Assembly (NCBI GenBank): GCA_963731665.1
Contig: CAVSWP010000008.1
Location: 434,001-498,000, forward strand
From: Chersky-840 sp035604715
GTDB lineage: Bacteria; Actinomycetota; Acidimicrobiia; Acidimicrobiales; UBA8190
Direction: 5' to 3'
Length of the DNA: 64,000 nt
Numbering within the stretch: the stretch's first letter is position 1; each line of letters begins with the position of its first letter. The translations under genes were made by a program, and so were the position numbers. Below, one piece after another: positions 27,998 through 37,438 of the stretch. Below the pieces are notes generated by a model. The model was not told the origin of the DNA. It ran no database searches and saw only the letters and a list, made by a program, of their open reading frames with translations.

Positions 27998-28047
27998 CCA
28001 ACTATCCTCTGGGGAGGGATAGTTGGGGCTGTGTGCCCCCTATTTTT
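27998..28047 (+). terminator. Overlapping hairpins ending in a T-tract
   Basis: Hairpin 1 pairs CCAACTATCC (27998-28007) with GGATAGTTGG (28017-28026). Hairpin 2 pairs GGGGC (28025-28029) with GCCCC (28035-28039) and is followed by TATTTTT. They share two bases. Hairpin 2 is a textbook intrinsic terminator; the arrangement could also attenuate the gene starting at 28234. Confidence 0.65.
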
Positions 28048-28233
28048 CTCCCCGGTCGTTCGACCTCGAATTTGGCAGGTCTCTGGGCCATCCCGAATCG
28101 CTACCGCTAGGGCGGGCCGTGAGGGGCGTTTGAGGCTCTGAGGAGGGACCTTCGGCCCTGTACCACATGTGCTTTCGGGCACAAGCTGACGGCAAGAGCC
28201 TCGGGAACGAGGCGGCATCGAAAGGAGAATGCC

Positions 28234-28845
28234 ATGCGGCGCAAGACTTTCGACATGCTTCTGAGCGCGGGTGGCGCCGTCCTCGTCGTCGTCCTCCTTG
28301 TCGCAGGCGCACTGGGGCTGTGGGGATATAGCTTCGCCAACTCAAACGTCCACAACCAGCTCGCTCAGCAGGAAATCACCTTCCCACCCAAGGCGGCGTT
28401 CGCTACAGCCAAAGTCGGCACGGAGATCGAGCCCGTGATGATCCCGTATATCGAGAAGTACGCGGGCCAGCCGTTGGTCACCGGTCAGCAGGCCGAGGCC
28501 TACGCCGACCACTTCATCGCCTACCACCTCCAGGAGATCGGCGGGGGCCTGACCTACGCCCAGCTGTCGGCCAAGGCCCTGGCACTGCCCAAGGGCTCTC
28601 CCGCCTACACCGCGGCCGAGGCCAAGGTCCAGACGGTGTTCCAGGGCACGACCCTGCGGGGGCTGTTGCTCGAGGCCTACGCCTTCGGGACCTTCGGCCA
28701 GATCGCCCTGGTGGCCTCGGTCGTGTCCTTCGTGCTAGCGGCAATCATGCTGATCCTGACCCTTCTCGGGGTAGTCCACCTCCGTCGGGTGCCCGCAGAT
28801 GCGGAGTTTCCGGCGCCTCACGACGGGAAACACTTGGCGCAGTGA
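28234..28845 (+). CDS. Two-helix membrane protein of the LigA-misnamed actinobacterial family
   Basis: A 203-residue membrane protein. The N-terminal helix (~8-30) is followed by NSNVHNQLAQQEITFPPK, an extracytoplasmic domain of ~115 residues and a C-terminal helix (~150-175). Homologues in actinobacteria are often labelled aromatic ring-opening dioxygenase LigA, but nothing here suggests that activity. ATG 28234 follows AAGGAG. The middle of the gene is unusually GC-rich, like the cytochrome b operon. Function unknown. Confidence 0.85.
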   Translation: MRRKTFDMLLSAGGAVLVVVLLVAGALGLWGYSFANSNVHNQLAQQEITFPPKAAFATAKVGTEIEPVMIPYIEKYAGQPLVTGQQAEAYADHFIAYHLQEIGGGLTYAQLSAKALALPKGSPAYTAAEAKVQTVFQGTTLRGLLLEAYAFGTFGQIALVASVVSFVLAAIMLILTLLGVVHLRRVPADAEFPAPHDGKHLAQ

Positions 28846-29097
28846 CGTACGGGGATAAACGAGGATTACTTGCGAACACCGATCGCTAACCCTTCAACAC
28901 GTCGATGAACTTCGCCACAAGCACGGTCAACAGGCTCTCCTGAATGTGCTGCTTGTCGCACCGTGCTGCTCCGCGGTATATGCGGATGGGACCGATTAAT
29001 CAGGCCCGTCCTGGCCGGGAGGCCGCAGCTCGGGCGTGGCCATCGGTGCGGTGACCAACGGCCCTAGGCGCGGCGGACGGGAAGCGCGACGCTCATC

Positions 29098-29622
29098 ATG
29101 ATGTGGACCGATCAACGCGGATCTGAGATCCTTCCTCTCCCCGAATGCCTCCGGTTGCTGGCGGCTGCGGCGAGGGAAGGGTTGATCGGGCGTTTGAGCG
29201 TTTCGACCCAGCAAGCGCCGATCATCCAGCCGGTGAACTTTGCCTACCATGATCGCCGGATCATCTTGCGTCTCGGGTCGGGGCGCATGGCGGGCGCCGC
29301 CGCTGGCGCGCTGGTGGCATTTGAGGTTGACCACTTGGACCGCAAGGCCCGGGTGGCGTGGAGCGTGCTCGTGCGGGGCTTGGCGACGCCGCATGCGGAG
29401 TCCGAGCGCCTGAGGGCGGCGTACGTTGCGCCGACGCCCCTCGTCCCCTTGCCCGGCGACACGGTCCTGGTCATCCGCCTCGACGTCGTCACTGGACGCA
29501 AGTTTCGGTTGGACAATGCCCCGTCTCAGGCGGTTGGTCGACAACCCGCCGGTCTCAGCGCGGTCGCGAAGACGCAAAGGGACCTTCTGGATACGAAGGC
29601 GGCCCAGATCGCATCACTATGA
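29098..29622 (+). CDS. PPOX-class FMN-binding split-barrel protein
   Basis: A 174-residue protein of the pyridoxamine-phosphate-oxidase-like split-barrel fold: GRLSVSTQQAPIIQPVNFAYHDRRIILRLGSG, VAFEVDHLD and WSVLVRGLA match the core. Such proteins bind FMN, F420 or haem and reduce various substrates. The last ~35 residues are variable. It could be a two-gene neighbour of the DinB-like gene, though 302 bp separate them. Confidence 0.85.
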   Translation: MMWTDQRGSEILPLPECLRLLAAAAREGLIGRLSVSTQQAPIIQPVNFAYHDRRIILRLGSGRMAGAAAGALVAFEVDHLDRKARVAWSVLVRGLATPHAESERLRAAYVAPTPLVPLPGDTVLVIRLDVVTGRKFRLDNAPSQAVGRQPAGLSAVAKTQRDLLDTKAAQIASL

Positions 29623-29924
29623 ACGCTGCCGATCGGAGCACCACGAGAGTAGACTTTCGTCGTCCGCGACGATGACCCGGGCCACATTCGCAGTCCCCGG
29701 AGCGATCGCGGTCGATCTCGCGTCACCCCACTCCGGGAGCGCAGCCGTGGTCGTACGGTATCGGTGTGGGGGCTGTCCGCCCGATACTTCCAAGGCAAGG
29801 TCCCCGGCGGGAGTGGGTGCGGTCCGGCCTCGGCCTGATCTTGACGAAGAATCATCCGTAGCGAGAGGCGAGCAACTCTCCAGAATGGCAATCTGTTCAA
29901 GACAGTGCTGAGAGGTCGATCGTT
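29623..29924. other. Intergenic region, nothing recognised
   Basis: 302 bp without a supported gene or structural motif beyond the AGAGG near the next start. Confidence 0.4.
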
Positions 29925-30434
29925 ATGACCCATGAACATTGTGAAGCGTGTGCCTTTGATGGCGCTGATTACGACGCTGCGTCCTTGCTCGACGCTTTGC
30001 GGGGACAGGGCGCGCGTTGGCAAGCATTACTTGCGACAGCCGGTCCAGAACTGCGCGTACGGCCCTCCGTCGGAGTATGGTCAGCGGTCGAGTACGCGGC
30101 CCATACTCGTGACATCCTTTCCCTGCACGTATTTGGGGTGGAACAGGCATTGATTCTTGACGAGCCAGTATTCCCACCAATAGGCGCCGATCTGGTCGAG
30201 TCGGCCGCCGTGACATATGGGGATTCCAACCCAGACGAAGTTGTCGTTGAGCTGACGGCTCAAGGGTTACTGCTTGCTGACGTGGCCGAACATACCCCGA
30301 GCAACGACTGGTCTCGAGGGCTCACCATTGGAGACTCACGGAGCGACGTGCGACGCTTGCTAGAACATGCGCTGCACGACTCACTTCACCACTTGGGAGA
30401 CGTCGAGCGCGGATTCACCCGTTTGCGGGCCTAG
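29925..30434 (+). CDS. DinB-like / mycothiol-dependent enzyme family protein
   Basis: A 169-residue four-helix-bundle protein. WSAVEYAAHTRDIL and the late LEHALHDSLHHLGDV supply three histidines, the expected metal site of the DinB/MDMPI superfamily. Members conjugate or isomerise substrates with mycothiol, or are of unknown role. Start ATG 29925 with AGAGG about nine bases upstream. Confidence 0.8.
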   Translation: MTHEHCEACAFDGADYDAASLLDALRGQGARWQALLATAGPELRVRPSVGVWSAVEYAAHTRDILSLHVFGVEQALILDEPVFPPIGADLVESAAVTYGDSNPDEVVVELTAQGLLLADVAEHTPSNDWSRGLTIGDSRSDVRRLLEHALHDSLHHLGDVERGFTRLRA

Positions 30435-30766
30435 ATGTACACCTAGAACCGCGATAACGCAGAAGCTGGAGGCACCCCAGAGGCAATAGAGACCGCTCGC
30501 ACATGTCGGGATTGCTAGCGGTGCCGGAGAGACCCACCGAGCCGCGACGAGCGGCATCCTTTGGAGCCATGAGTGACGATAGGAAGGGAGTCGGAGGCAG
30601 GACATCCCCTTCCGGCGCTTCCCAGCTTGCTCTGAGCGGATAGACGCAGTAGGGGACTCTCGAGTCGGAGCAGACAGGGACCTGAGGACGAGAATGTTGT
30701 TCGATTGTTGTTCCACATTCGCATTGAATACTGCTGCCGGGATTCCTCGCTGACGATATACCACCC
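30435..30766. other. Intergenic region upstream of the HD-GYP gene
   Basis: 332 bp, no gene. The end holds an AT-rich GATATA stretch six bases before the start at 30767, a possible leaderless promoter. Confidence 0.4.
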
Positions 30767-31744
30767 ATGGTGGTGTTGAACCAACAGGAACACGCGAGCC
30801 GGGAGTGGTTCTCCGCCCTCGTCCAACGCTCGTCGGACCTCATCATCGTGCTCGATGAACAGGGTGTCGTGATCTATTCCAACCCGGCTACCGAGGCTGC
30901 CTTTGGCATTCCCACCGAAGCTGCCTTGGGAACCTCTGGCTTGAACTATGTCCATCCCGATGATCGAGATCGACTAGTTTTGAGACTCGCGCAGCTAGTG
31001 AAGTCGCCGGGCGCGTCGATGACCGACACGCTCCGCTTTGTGTCGGCTACCGGCGAGGTCCGGGTGCTCGAAGCCATCGCGACGAACTACCTTTACGATG
31101 CCTCGGTCGATGGAATCGTAATCAACGCGAGAGACATCACCGAACACGAGCAGTATTTGAGGGCACTGGAGGCCAGCTTCAACTCTCTCACCGTTGCGCT
31201 CGCCAACGCGGTCGAGCTACGCGATCCTTACACCGCTGGTCATCAGCGTGAAGTGGCGAAAATCGCCACCGCCATCGCTCGGGAGCTCGCCCTGCCCGAG
31301 GACGACATTAAAGGAATCGAAGTGGCGGCAACTCTCCATGACTGCGGGAAGATAGCCATTCCCGCCGAGTTGCTCGCCAAACCTGGCCGGCTGAGCACTG
31401 CCGAGTTCGAGATCATCAAGATGCACTCGCAAGCCGGAGCGGACATCGTTGCTGACGTCGCGTTTCCTTGGCCGGTTGCCGAGATGATCCGCCAACACCA
31501 CGAACGCCTCGACGGCTCCGGCTATCCCAACGGTCTAGTAGGTGACGCCATCCTCATGGGATCTCGCATTCTGACTGTCGCCGACGTGGTCTCGGCGATG
31601 TCGGGGCATCGCCCCTACCGTCCCGCCCTCGGCCTGGACGTCGCTCTGGCCGAACTCGAGGCCAACAGCCGACGGCTTTATGATCCAACCGTCGTTGATG
31701 CTTGCTTGCGCCTCTTCCAAAAACAGCGCCTCCGACTGGGATAG
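30767..31744 (+). CDS. PAS / HD-GYP cyclic-di-GMP phosphodiesterase
   Basis: A 325-residue protein. A PAS sensor spans ~12-125 (IVLDEQGVVIYSNPATEAAFG, YVHPDD, ending in ARDITEHEQ). The HD-GYP domain follows, with HD at 191-192, the KIAIP block, HH at 244-245 and GSGYPNG containing GYP at 252-254, all needed to hydrolyse c-di-GMP. No receiver or membrane helix, so it is a cytosolic sensor-phosphodiesterase. No diguanylate cyclase is nearby. Confidence 0.93.
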   Translation: MVVLNQQEHASREWFSALVQRSSDLIIVLDEQGVVIYSNPATEAAFGIPTEAALGTSGLNYVHPDDRDRLVLRLAQLVKSPGASMTDTLRFVSATGEVRVLEAIATNYLYDASVDGIVINARDITEHEQYLRALEASFNSLTVALANAVELRDPYTAGHQREVAKIATAIARELALPEDDIKGIEVAATLHDCGKIAIPAELLAKPGRLSTAEFEIIKMHSQAGADIVADVAFPWPVAEMIRQHHERLDGSGYPNGLVGDAILMGSRILTVADVVSAMSGHRPYRPALGLDVALAELEANSRRLYDPTVVDACLRLFQKQRLRLG

Positions 31745-32057
31745 ATCGAAGCGAGGCGAACCCCTCAGAAATGCTTGGCGTGCGTGCGGCGTCGCTGTGA
31801 GAGATAGCGGAGAAACCGCGGTATCGCTCACCAACCTGCGGGTGGTTCCCATGGGACGTGGGTCCGCCTAGCAGACGGCGGCGACCGCTTCTCGGGACAG
31901 GACACGTAAAGGACGGCCCTGACTTCCTCGTACCGGCCCACTGGGCGGGACCCCAGTCGCCGCCCACCCGTCGTTCTCTTCGCCCTCCTCAAGGTCCCAA
32001 GAGGTGACAGCTGTCTGCCAACTGCTGATAGCCCGCCGCGCGCTGTGAGCAGGTCGT

Positions 32058-32219
32058 TGTGGAGACTCGGGGGCTTAACCTGTGGTCACTCTCCCACCAA
32101 GACCACGTCCGCCCTGTCCGGGGGATTTCATGAACACCCCAAGGATGGGTGTTCATGAAATGAAGCCCGCAGTGTCCATGAAACCCACCGTTGGAGGTGG
32201 CGACGAGTCTTTGACTCTC
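32058..32219. repeat. 160-bp palindromic element, copy 1
   Basis: Begins TGTGGAGACTCGGG. A perfect 15-bp inverted repeat, ATTTCATGAACACCC (32125-32139) and GGGTGTTCATGAAAT (32147-32161), is followed by a third, imperfect TGTCCATGAAA and a GAGTC-TTT-GACTC hairpin. The element recurs at 48593-48753. It lies 117 bp past the end of a transposase remnant and may be that element's terminal region. Confidence 0.8.
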
Positions 32220-32236
32220 CGCCACCCCTCGAAATG

Positions 32237-32270
32237 CAGAAACCGCCGGCCTTCGAGCCGGCGGTTTCTG
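32237..32270. terminator. Very strong perfect hairpin
   Basis: A 14-bp perfect stem, CAGAAACCGCCGGC (32237-32250) with its inverse at 32257-32270, around a 6-nt loop containing TTCG. The A/T-rich stem base could terminate transcription in either direction. Confidence 0.7.
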
Positions 32271-32335
32271 TCCAGAGCTGACCAAATGCATGAGCGCAGA
32301 CGCGAACGAACCACACCGAGCGCCTTGCTCTACCG

Positions 32336-32708
32336 TTAGAAGACCGATGGACTACCCGGGCGGCCCCGTCGCACTCGCAGGCACGGGATTGGCCTCTCTC
32401 GAGATGCAATCGCCCTACGTCCCTGGCGTCGCTTGGCTCGCTGAAGAGGCTTGGCCTCCTCTTCGGCCTTCTTGGCCCTGAAACTACGGGACGCGGTCGA
32501 GGTTGTAGGCGGCCAAGGTGATCCCGAGCAGCACTGAGAGCTTGGTCTGACCGAAGACTCGGAACAAGCCTCGCGACAGATCAGCGAAGGCACCCTTGAG
32601 AGCAGAGTTAGCGGACGCGAGATATCGGACGGTCGATGGACCCCCGCTTGGCCTCAATCCATAGCGCGCAAACGCCACAGCGCCGTCCAGACGAAAACAT
32701 GATTCCAC
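32336..32708 (-). pseudogene. Transposase C-terminal remnant, frameshifted
   Basis: The minus strand encodes YLASANSALKGAFADLSRGLFRVFGQTKLSVLLGITLAAYNLDRV, then stops. The neighbouring frame continues SFRAKKAEEEAKPLQRAKRRQ to ~32336. The FGQTKxSVLL...AAYNLDR pattern resembles the last helix region of DDE transposases; upstream coding is lost. The family is not certain. Confidence 0.45.
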
Positions 32709-32828
32709 CGGGATCCCTTGAGTCCCGGATGCCCTGGCCGTCGCTGAGCATCCCAGTCAGACGCGCCCAGGATCAGGCACGTTGCGGATGGCCCCGCTCG
32801 GAGTAGCCTTGCCGCTGGGGATGTAGAG

Positions 32829-34280
32829 ATGGGGATTCTGGCTTCATGTTGGAGGCGGAGGGTCGTCCGGACAATGTTGCCTCTCGCCCTTGCCATGATC
32901 CTGAGTGGATGCAACGGTTGGTTTACTCAGTTCACGTCGACAGACGGCGCAAAGCAGCTCACTGATATCTCCTGTCCAACGACATCTACTTGCTTCGCGG
33001 TCGGGTCCACACAAGACAGCGATGCTCTTGTAGAGCAGTCCACAGATGGGGGTCAGACTTGGAAGACCCTCACGAGTCCCCAGTTCGACATCACCTTCTG
33101 GTCCCCGCATATCGACTGTCCTGATGCAGATCACTGCTTCGCCGTAGGAGGGCCGCGGCAGATACCCGGTGGTACCACGTACGCGCTCTACACGTCAGAC
33201 GGCGGAGCAACGTGGAGCAACAGCATCGTCTCTACCACCGGTAATGATCCATCGGGTCTCTCGTGCGTCGACGACAGCAGGTGTCTTGCGACCGAGGAAG
33301 GCAACGTCACGACTGATAGCCAAGTCAACATAACTACCGACGGAGGGGCGACCTGGACGGCCTCGCCCAAGATCGAACCGATTGGTCCAGGAATCACCGC
33401 ATCAGATTTCGGCCTGAGCCACATCATGTGTCCATCGGCTACTGAATGCGTCGCCGCGGCCGAGGAAGACTATTGGACCAACACTGAACCGGTGCCCGTG
33501 CTTGTAGCGTACGATACTTTCGCCTCCTCCACTGATGGTGGCATGACCTGGCAACAACTGGCACTCCCGAACGGTGGCGGAGCCGTCGCCTGCCCCACCA
33601 CGACCCACTGTCTCATGGCGTCGGATCAAGCGGTCGAGAGTGTGACGACCAATGATGGTGGAGCGTCTTGGACCATCGCCGACGAACCAGTCCCAGGGCT
33701 TGTATCCACGTTCCGTAGCATCTCGTGTCCCACGACCGTGAAATGCGTGGCCGTCCAGTTCTTTTCAGGTTCCGACGCCGATGCCGTCTACACCAGCGCG
33801 GACGGGGGCGTCACGTGGGATAGTCAGCCCATTGCAACCACCTTCAAGCCAGGCGCTGTGGAGCTTTACTCGCTGTCGTGTCCTTCGGCCACGTCATGCT
33901 GGACGGTCGGCTTTGCTCCGTCTTCGACTGGCACTGAGGACGGTTCCATCATCTTGCACAGCCTGACAGGTGGTGTTGCCTGGCCCTCGGTAAGTAGCAT
34001 CAGCCCCACTCAGGGTCCGATCACTGGCGGTACACAGGTCGCGGTCGCGGGCGCGGGATTCTTAGGTTCTCCTCACGTCACGTTTGGGTCCGGGCCGGGC
34101 ACCGAGATTGCCTCCAACGTCACTGTGGTCTCGTCAACCGAGCTTGAGGTGACAACTCCAGCGTGGAATGGCACTCCACCGCCCCCAGGGGGAATGGCAG
34201 TACCAGTGACTGTCACGGACCCGGGATTCGGGTCCAGCCCTCCAAACCTGAATTTCGAGTTCACTTACGTGGGCTCCTGA
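32829..34280 (+). CDS. Lipoprotein with BNR/Asp-box propeller and IPT/TIG domain
   Basis: A 483-residue lipoprotein. The N-terminal signal ends in the lipobox LSGC (cysteine near residue 28). Six or more repeats of the form STDGG-TW with paired cysteines (SCPTTSTCFAVG) form a BNR-type propeller, and a final IPT/TIG immunoglobulin-like domain (VSSISPTQGPITGGTQVAVAG) spans ~390-483. It is surface-anchored and likely binds extracellular polymer, but its ligand is unknown. Confidence 0.85.
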   Translation: MGILASCWRRRVVRTMLPLALAMILSGCNGWFTQFTSTDGAKQLTDISCPTTSTCFAVGSTQDSDALVEQSTDGGQTWKTLTSPQFDITFWSPHIDCPDADHCFAVGGPRQIPGGTTYALYTSDGGATWSNSIVSTTGNDPSGLSCVDDSRCLATEEGNVTTDSQVNITTDGGATWTASPKIEPIGPGITASDFGLSHIMCPSATECVAAAEEDYWTNTEPVPVLVAYDTFASSTDGGMTWQQLALPNGGGAVACPTTTHCLMASDQAVESVTTNDGGASWTIADEPVPGLVSTFRSISCPTTVKCVAVQFFSGSDADAVYTSADGGVTWDSQPIATTFKPGAVELYSLSCPSATSCWTVGFAPSSTGTEDGSIILHSLTGGVAWPSVSSISPTQGPITGGTQVAVAGAGFLGSPHVTFGSGPGTEIASNVTVVSSTELEVTTPAWNGTPPPPGGMAVPVTVTDPGFGSSPPNLNFEFTYVGS

Positions 34281-34572
34281 GGCGGACGCCCAAGTCGTTC
34301 GGTATTTGCGCGATCCGCGACGCTCCGGCAGGGATCCACTGGGTTTCCAAGGCCGCGCGGAAACACCGGTTTAGGTGCGATCTACGAAGGGAACTAGGTC
34401 AACCCAACTGACCCGATCCCCAAAGGCGTGTCCCGCCGAATGTCACCGCGGCCAGCCCGATAACGCGCGGCCCCTGACGTACCCTCCTATCCGCAGTTGG
34501 CCCCATCGTCGCCCACCCACGCAGAGCTTGGCAGACATCGAGATCTCGCTCCTCCGGGCAGTTCATTGTTGA

Positions 34573-34785
34573 GACCGAAGGCCCGCGGTAGCGGCGCTCA
34601 AGCCCACCTTCGTAGTTGCCGGGCACAAGAAAGTCGAGAACGACAACGATCCGAAGATCATCGGAGAATCCCAGCAGTACCTGCGCGACTTCTCCCGGAT
34701 CGTCGCTGAGGAAACCACAGTGGCTGGCATTACCGCCCGAATGGTCGACCTGTACCCCGATTGGGGAAACCTCCGCACGCTGTGA
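34573..34785 (+). pseudogene. C-terminal fragment of an MBL-fold metallo-hydrolase
   Basis: An in-frame piece without its front half: VAALKPTFVVAGHKKVENDNDPKIIGESQQYLRDF...LYPDWGN is the last third of SoxH/Vmh-type metallo-beta-lactamase-fold hydrolases. It follows a TGA and no suitable start; the N-terminal metal ligands are not found upstream. A decayed gene. Confidence 0.6.
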
Positions 34786-34914
34786 CACTCCTCACGAACA
34801 GCCGTCGCGAAGAAGGATGGCTAGCTGAACAAGTGCTCGTCGGGAAACGGTTTTGCGGTACCGGACTGTCAGAACGACTGGACTCAGGCCGCCCGATATC
34901 CCCTGGTCATAACC

Positions 34915-35508
34915 GTGCCCGTACGTCGTGACAGGCGCTTGAGTCACAACTACTTTCTTGATGTGCTCGGCCCCACCCGCCGCCTTAGCTGCATGGCTCT
35001 AGTTCTGTCCACCGTTGTGGCGTCTGCATGTGGCACTTCCCACTCAGCGGCCAATGCCGAAAAGTGCACCGGGCCTGTACAGAGCTTCCACGTCTCCAGC
35101 GCCGCCATGACACCGACTATCAAGATTGGCCAACACGTCATTGTGGACCATGGTGCCTACAGGACCGCTCCGCCGCAGAGAGGTGACATCGTGGTCTTCA
35201 CCTCTCCACCACTCGCGGTGGTGCCTGGCGTGGAGTACATAATCAAGCGGGTCATCGGTCTGCCTGGCGAGGGCATTTCCTCGTCACAAACTGGTCAGCT
35301 CTTCATCAACGGTCAACCGACCTCTCAGCCATGGTTGTCTCAGGCAGCGCGCCAGGACCCCGGCCCGCCAATCGTCTCTCAGACAATCCCAGCAGGGAAG
35401 TACTACGTCTTGGGCGACAACCGCGGGGACTCCCAGGACAGTCGGTACTTCGGACCCATACCGAGGTCGTCGATTGTCGGAAAGGTCATGCTTCACGGCT
35501 GCCGCTGA
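34915..35508 (+). CDS. Signal peptidase I-like lipoprotein lacking the catalytic serine
   Basis: A 197-residue S26-family protein. The N-terminus looks like a lipoprotein signal (VVASAC, Cys39). The box normally reading SxSMxPT reads SSAAMTPT, with Ala64 where the catalytic Ser should be. The Lys is retained (IIKRVIGLPGE, Lys111) and GDNRGDSQDSRYFG near the end matches box E. Active signal peptidases need that Ser-Lys dyad, so it is probably not a normal signal peptidase. GTG 34915 is an uncertain start. Confidence 0.8.
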   Translation: MPVRRDRRLSHNYFLDVLGPTRRLSCMALVLSTVVASACGTSHSAANAEKCTGPVQSFHVSSAAMTPTIKIGQHVIVDHGAYRTAPPQRGDIVVFTSPPLAVVPGVEYIIKRVIGLPGEGISSSQTGQLFINGQPTSQPWLSQAARQDPGPPIVSQTIPAGKYYVLGDNRGDSQDSRYFGPIPRSSIVGKVMLHGCR

Positions 35509-35646
35509 GAGCGGGCATTGGTCCGAGGGGCACGGTCGATACCGGACGGTTCAGCCTGTCCCCCGTTGCCAGCAGGATCGGCACATTGAGTACGGGACGC
35601 ACGCCCGGTGGACCAAGTCTCTAGTGTTTCCCTCGTGCCATCACCA

Positions 35647-36669
35647 ATGATGCCGGCAGCCGTTTATGTAGGCGACGGCAGAATCGCTGTCGAGCAGGTG
35701 CCATGTCCAGAGCCGGGACCCGGCGAGGTCCTCGTCGAGATTGCCGAGTGCGGGATCTGCGGCTCCGATCTGCACATGGTCCTGGAGCGGTACGCCAAAC
35801 CGGGTGCCATTCTCGGCCACGAATGGTCGGGCATCGTGGCGGCCGCACCCAGTGGATCGGGCTGGTCTCCCGGTGACCGGGTGGTGGGGAACCCGCCTCC
35901 GGGGTGCGGCGGCTGCCGACCCTGTCGACGGGGCCGTCCGTCGGTCTGCCTGAACCGTGCCGCGGCCGACTTCGTCGGATACCGCGGTGCCTTCTGCCAG
36001 TACAAGACGGTGGCAGCCGACGGCCTGATCCGGATTCCCGATTCTCTCCCGACCAGGGTGGCCGCGCTCGCCGAGCCTTTGGCCATCACCCTGCACGCGT
36101 TGCGCCTGGCCGACGTCGGCTCGGACGATCGGGTCCTTGTCACGGGGGCCGGCCCGGTGGGCCTCCTGCTTGTCGCTGTGCTGCGTGCGCAGGGGATCTC
36201 CGACATCACCGTGAGCGAGCCTTTCGCTGTCCGGCGCCAGCGGGCCCTCGCCGTCGGGGCCACCCGGATCGTGACGCCCGACATGCTGGCGCCTCCGCCT
36301 ATGACCCAACCTGTCGCGGAGTCCTACCCGGTCGTGTTCGAATGCTCGGGCCACGCCAGCGCGGCCGAAGCAGGGTTCGGGCAGCTCGACTACGCAGGCA
36401 CGCTCGTGATCGTCGGGACTGGTTTCGGACCGCCCCGGATCAACCAGAACCGCATGATTATCTTCGAGCTCGAGATCATCGGGGCCTACAACTACAACGA
36501 CGAAGGGTTCCAGCCGGCCGTGGACCTCCTCGACAGCGGCACGTTGCCGCTCGACGCCTTGATCGAACCCGATAACATTCCACTCAGCGAAGTGATGGTT
36601 TCCATGGAGCGGCTCGCGCGAGGCGAGATACCGAGCAAGGTGATGGTCCAACCGGGCCTGTCCTTATGA
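35647..36669 (+). CDS. Zinc-dependent alcohol dehydrogenase (MDR)
   Basis: A 340-residue medium-chain dehydrogenase. The catalytic zinc ligands lie in CGICGSDLH and GHEWSG, and the structural-zinc loop in CGGCRPCRRGRPSVC. The Rossmann motif GAGPVGLL binds NAD(P). The substrate is an unknown alcohol or polyol. ATG 35647 was chosen; the frame is open back to 35608. Its TGA overlaps the next start, so it forms an operon with the VOC gene. Confidence 0.9.
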   Translation: MMPAAVYVGDGRIAVEQVPCPEPGPGEVLVEIAECGICGSDLHMVLERYAKPGAILGHEWSGIVAAAPSGSGWSPGDRVVGNPPPGCGGCRPCRRGRPSVCLNRAAADFVGYRGAFCQYKTVAADGLIRIPDSLPTRVAALAEPLAITLHALRLADVGSDDRVLVTGAGPVGLLLVAVLRAQGISDITVSEPFAVRRQRALAVGATRIVTPDMLAPPPMTQPVAESYPVVFECSGHASAAEAGFGQLDYAGTLVIVGTGFGPPRINQNRMIIFELEIIGAYNYNDEGFQPAVDLLDSGTLPLDALIEPDNIPLSEVMVSMERLARGEIPSKVMVQPGLSL

Positions 36670-37124
36670 GTGCGACCCGGTTCGCCCCGCGGATCAATCA
36701 CGTGGCGATCAGCGTTGATGCCGACATCATGAACGACGAGGGTCGGGCTGCGCTGTTGGACTTCTACTCCGAGATCTTCGGCTGGGTCGAGGGAGACAAC
36801 AGCACGGAGAAGGGGAATCCCCTCATTCTCTACACCGGGTCGTTGGGCCAGTTCCTCTACCTGCTGCCGGCGAAGGACGAATTCATGGTCACCCCGAACA
36901 TGGACCACTTCGGCATGGAGGTGTCATCCAAAGACGAGTTGCTGGAGATTCTGGACCGGGTCAAGGCGTACCAGATGAAGGACGACCGCGTGCGCGTCAC
37001 CGATGTCGGTGCAATGGTGACGCGCTACCAGGACAAGGAGTACACACTGACCAACGCCTATATCTGGTTCTTGATCCCCCTGTGGATCGAGCTCCAACAC
37101 GTGGAGCGGCGTACGGGGGGGTGA
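36666..37124 (+). CDS. VOC (glyoxalase-like) family protein
   Basis: A 152-residue vicinal-oxygen-chelate protein with one to two beta-alpha-beta modules: INHVAISVDA, ALLDFYSEIFGW, LPAKDEF, DHFGMEV and a late LTNAYIWFLIPLWIELQ. VOC members include dioxygenases, lyases and isomerases. The ATGA overlap with the dehydrogenase means co-translation and probably one pathway. Confidence 0.8.
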   Translation: MSATRFAPRINHVAISVDADIMNDEGRAALLDFYSEIFGWVEGDNSTEKGNPLILYTGSLGQFLYLLPAKDEFMVTPNMDHFGMEVSSKDELLEILDRVKAYQMKDDRVRVTDVGAMVTRYQDKEYTLTNAYIWFLIPLWIELQHVERRTGG

Positions 37125-37438
37125 CCCCGCCACCGACGAGATCCCGCTGGGAACATGTGTGGTGGTCTTGAGGTGTCATAAGACGAAACCGTTTCCCAGG
37201 TTGATGGCCTTCCGCTCGACTCGGCTCCGCCACCCGCATGAACATGCCGGCTCCTGCGCCCCCTGGCCGAGGCTCGGTCGGCCAGCTTCTGACCAGATTG
37301 CTCCCGGAGCGAATACTGCCTGGGGTCGGCCTGGGACCAGGGTGCGCAAGGTCGGACATACCGCCCGTGACCACTCGCGGACGCCGTCGCCGAGGGACTT
37401 ACGGGCTCCCGGGAGCGAGGTAGCCGAGTTGGCTCATA
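37125..37438. other. Intergenic region, no supported gene
   Basis: 314 bp. A GCGAATACTGC at 37309-37319 matches the end motif of the dispersed repeat family. Nothing else was recognised. Confidence 0.45.

Larger units (their letters stand above)
31745..32335. other. Intergenic region with palindromic element copy 1
   Basis: 591 bp between the HD-GYP gene and a transposase remnant. The first 310 bp show nothing beyond a weak hairpin at 31802-31826. The rest is the 162-bp repeat and a very strong hairpin. Confidence 0.5.
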
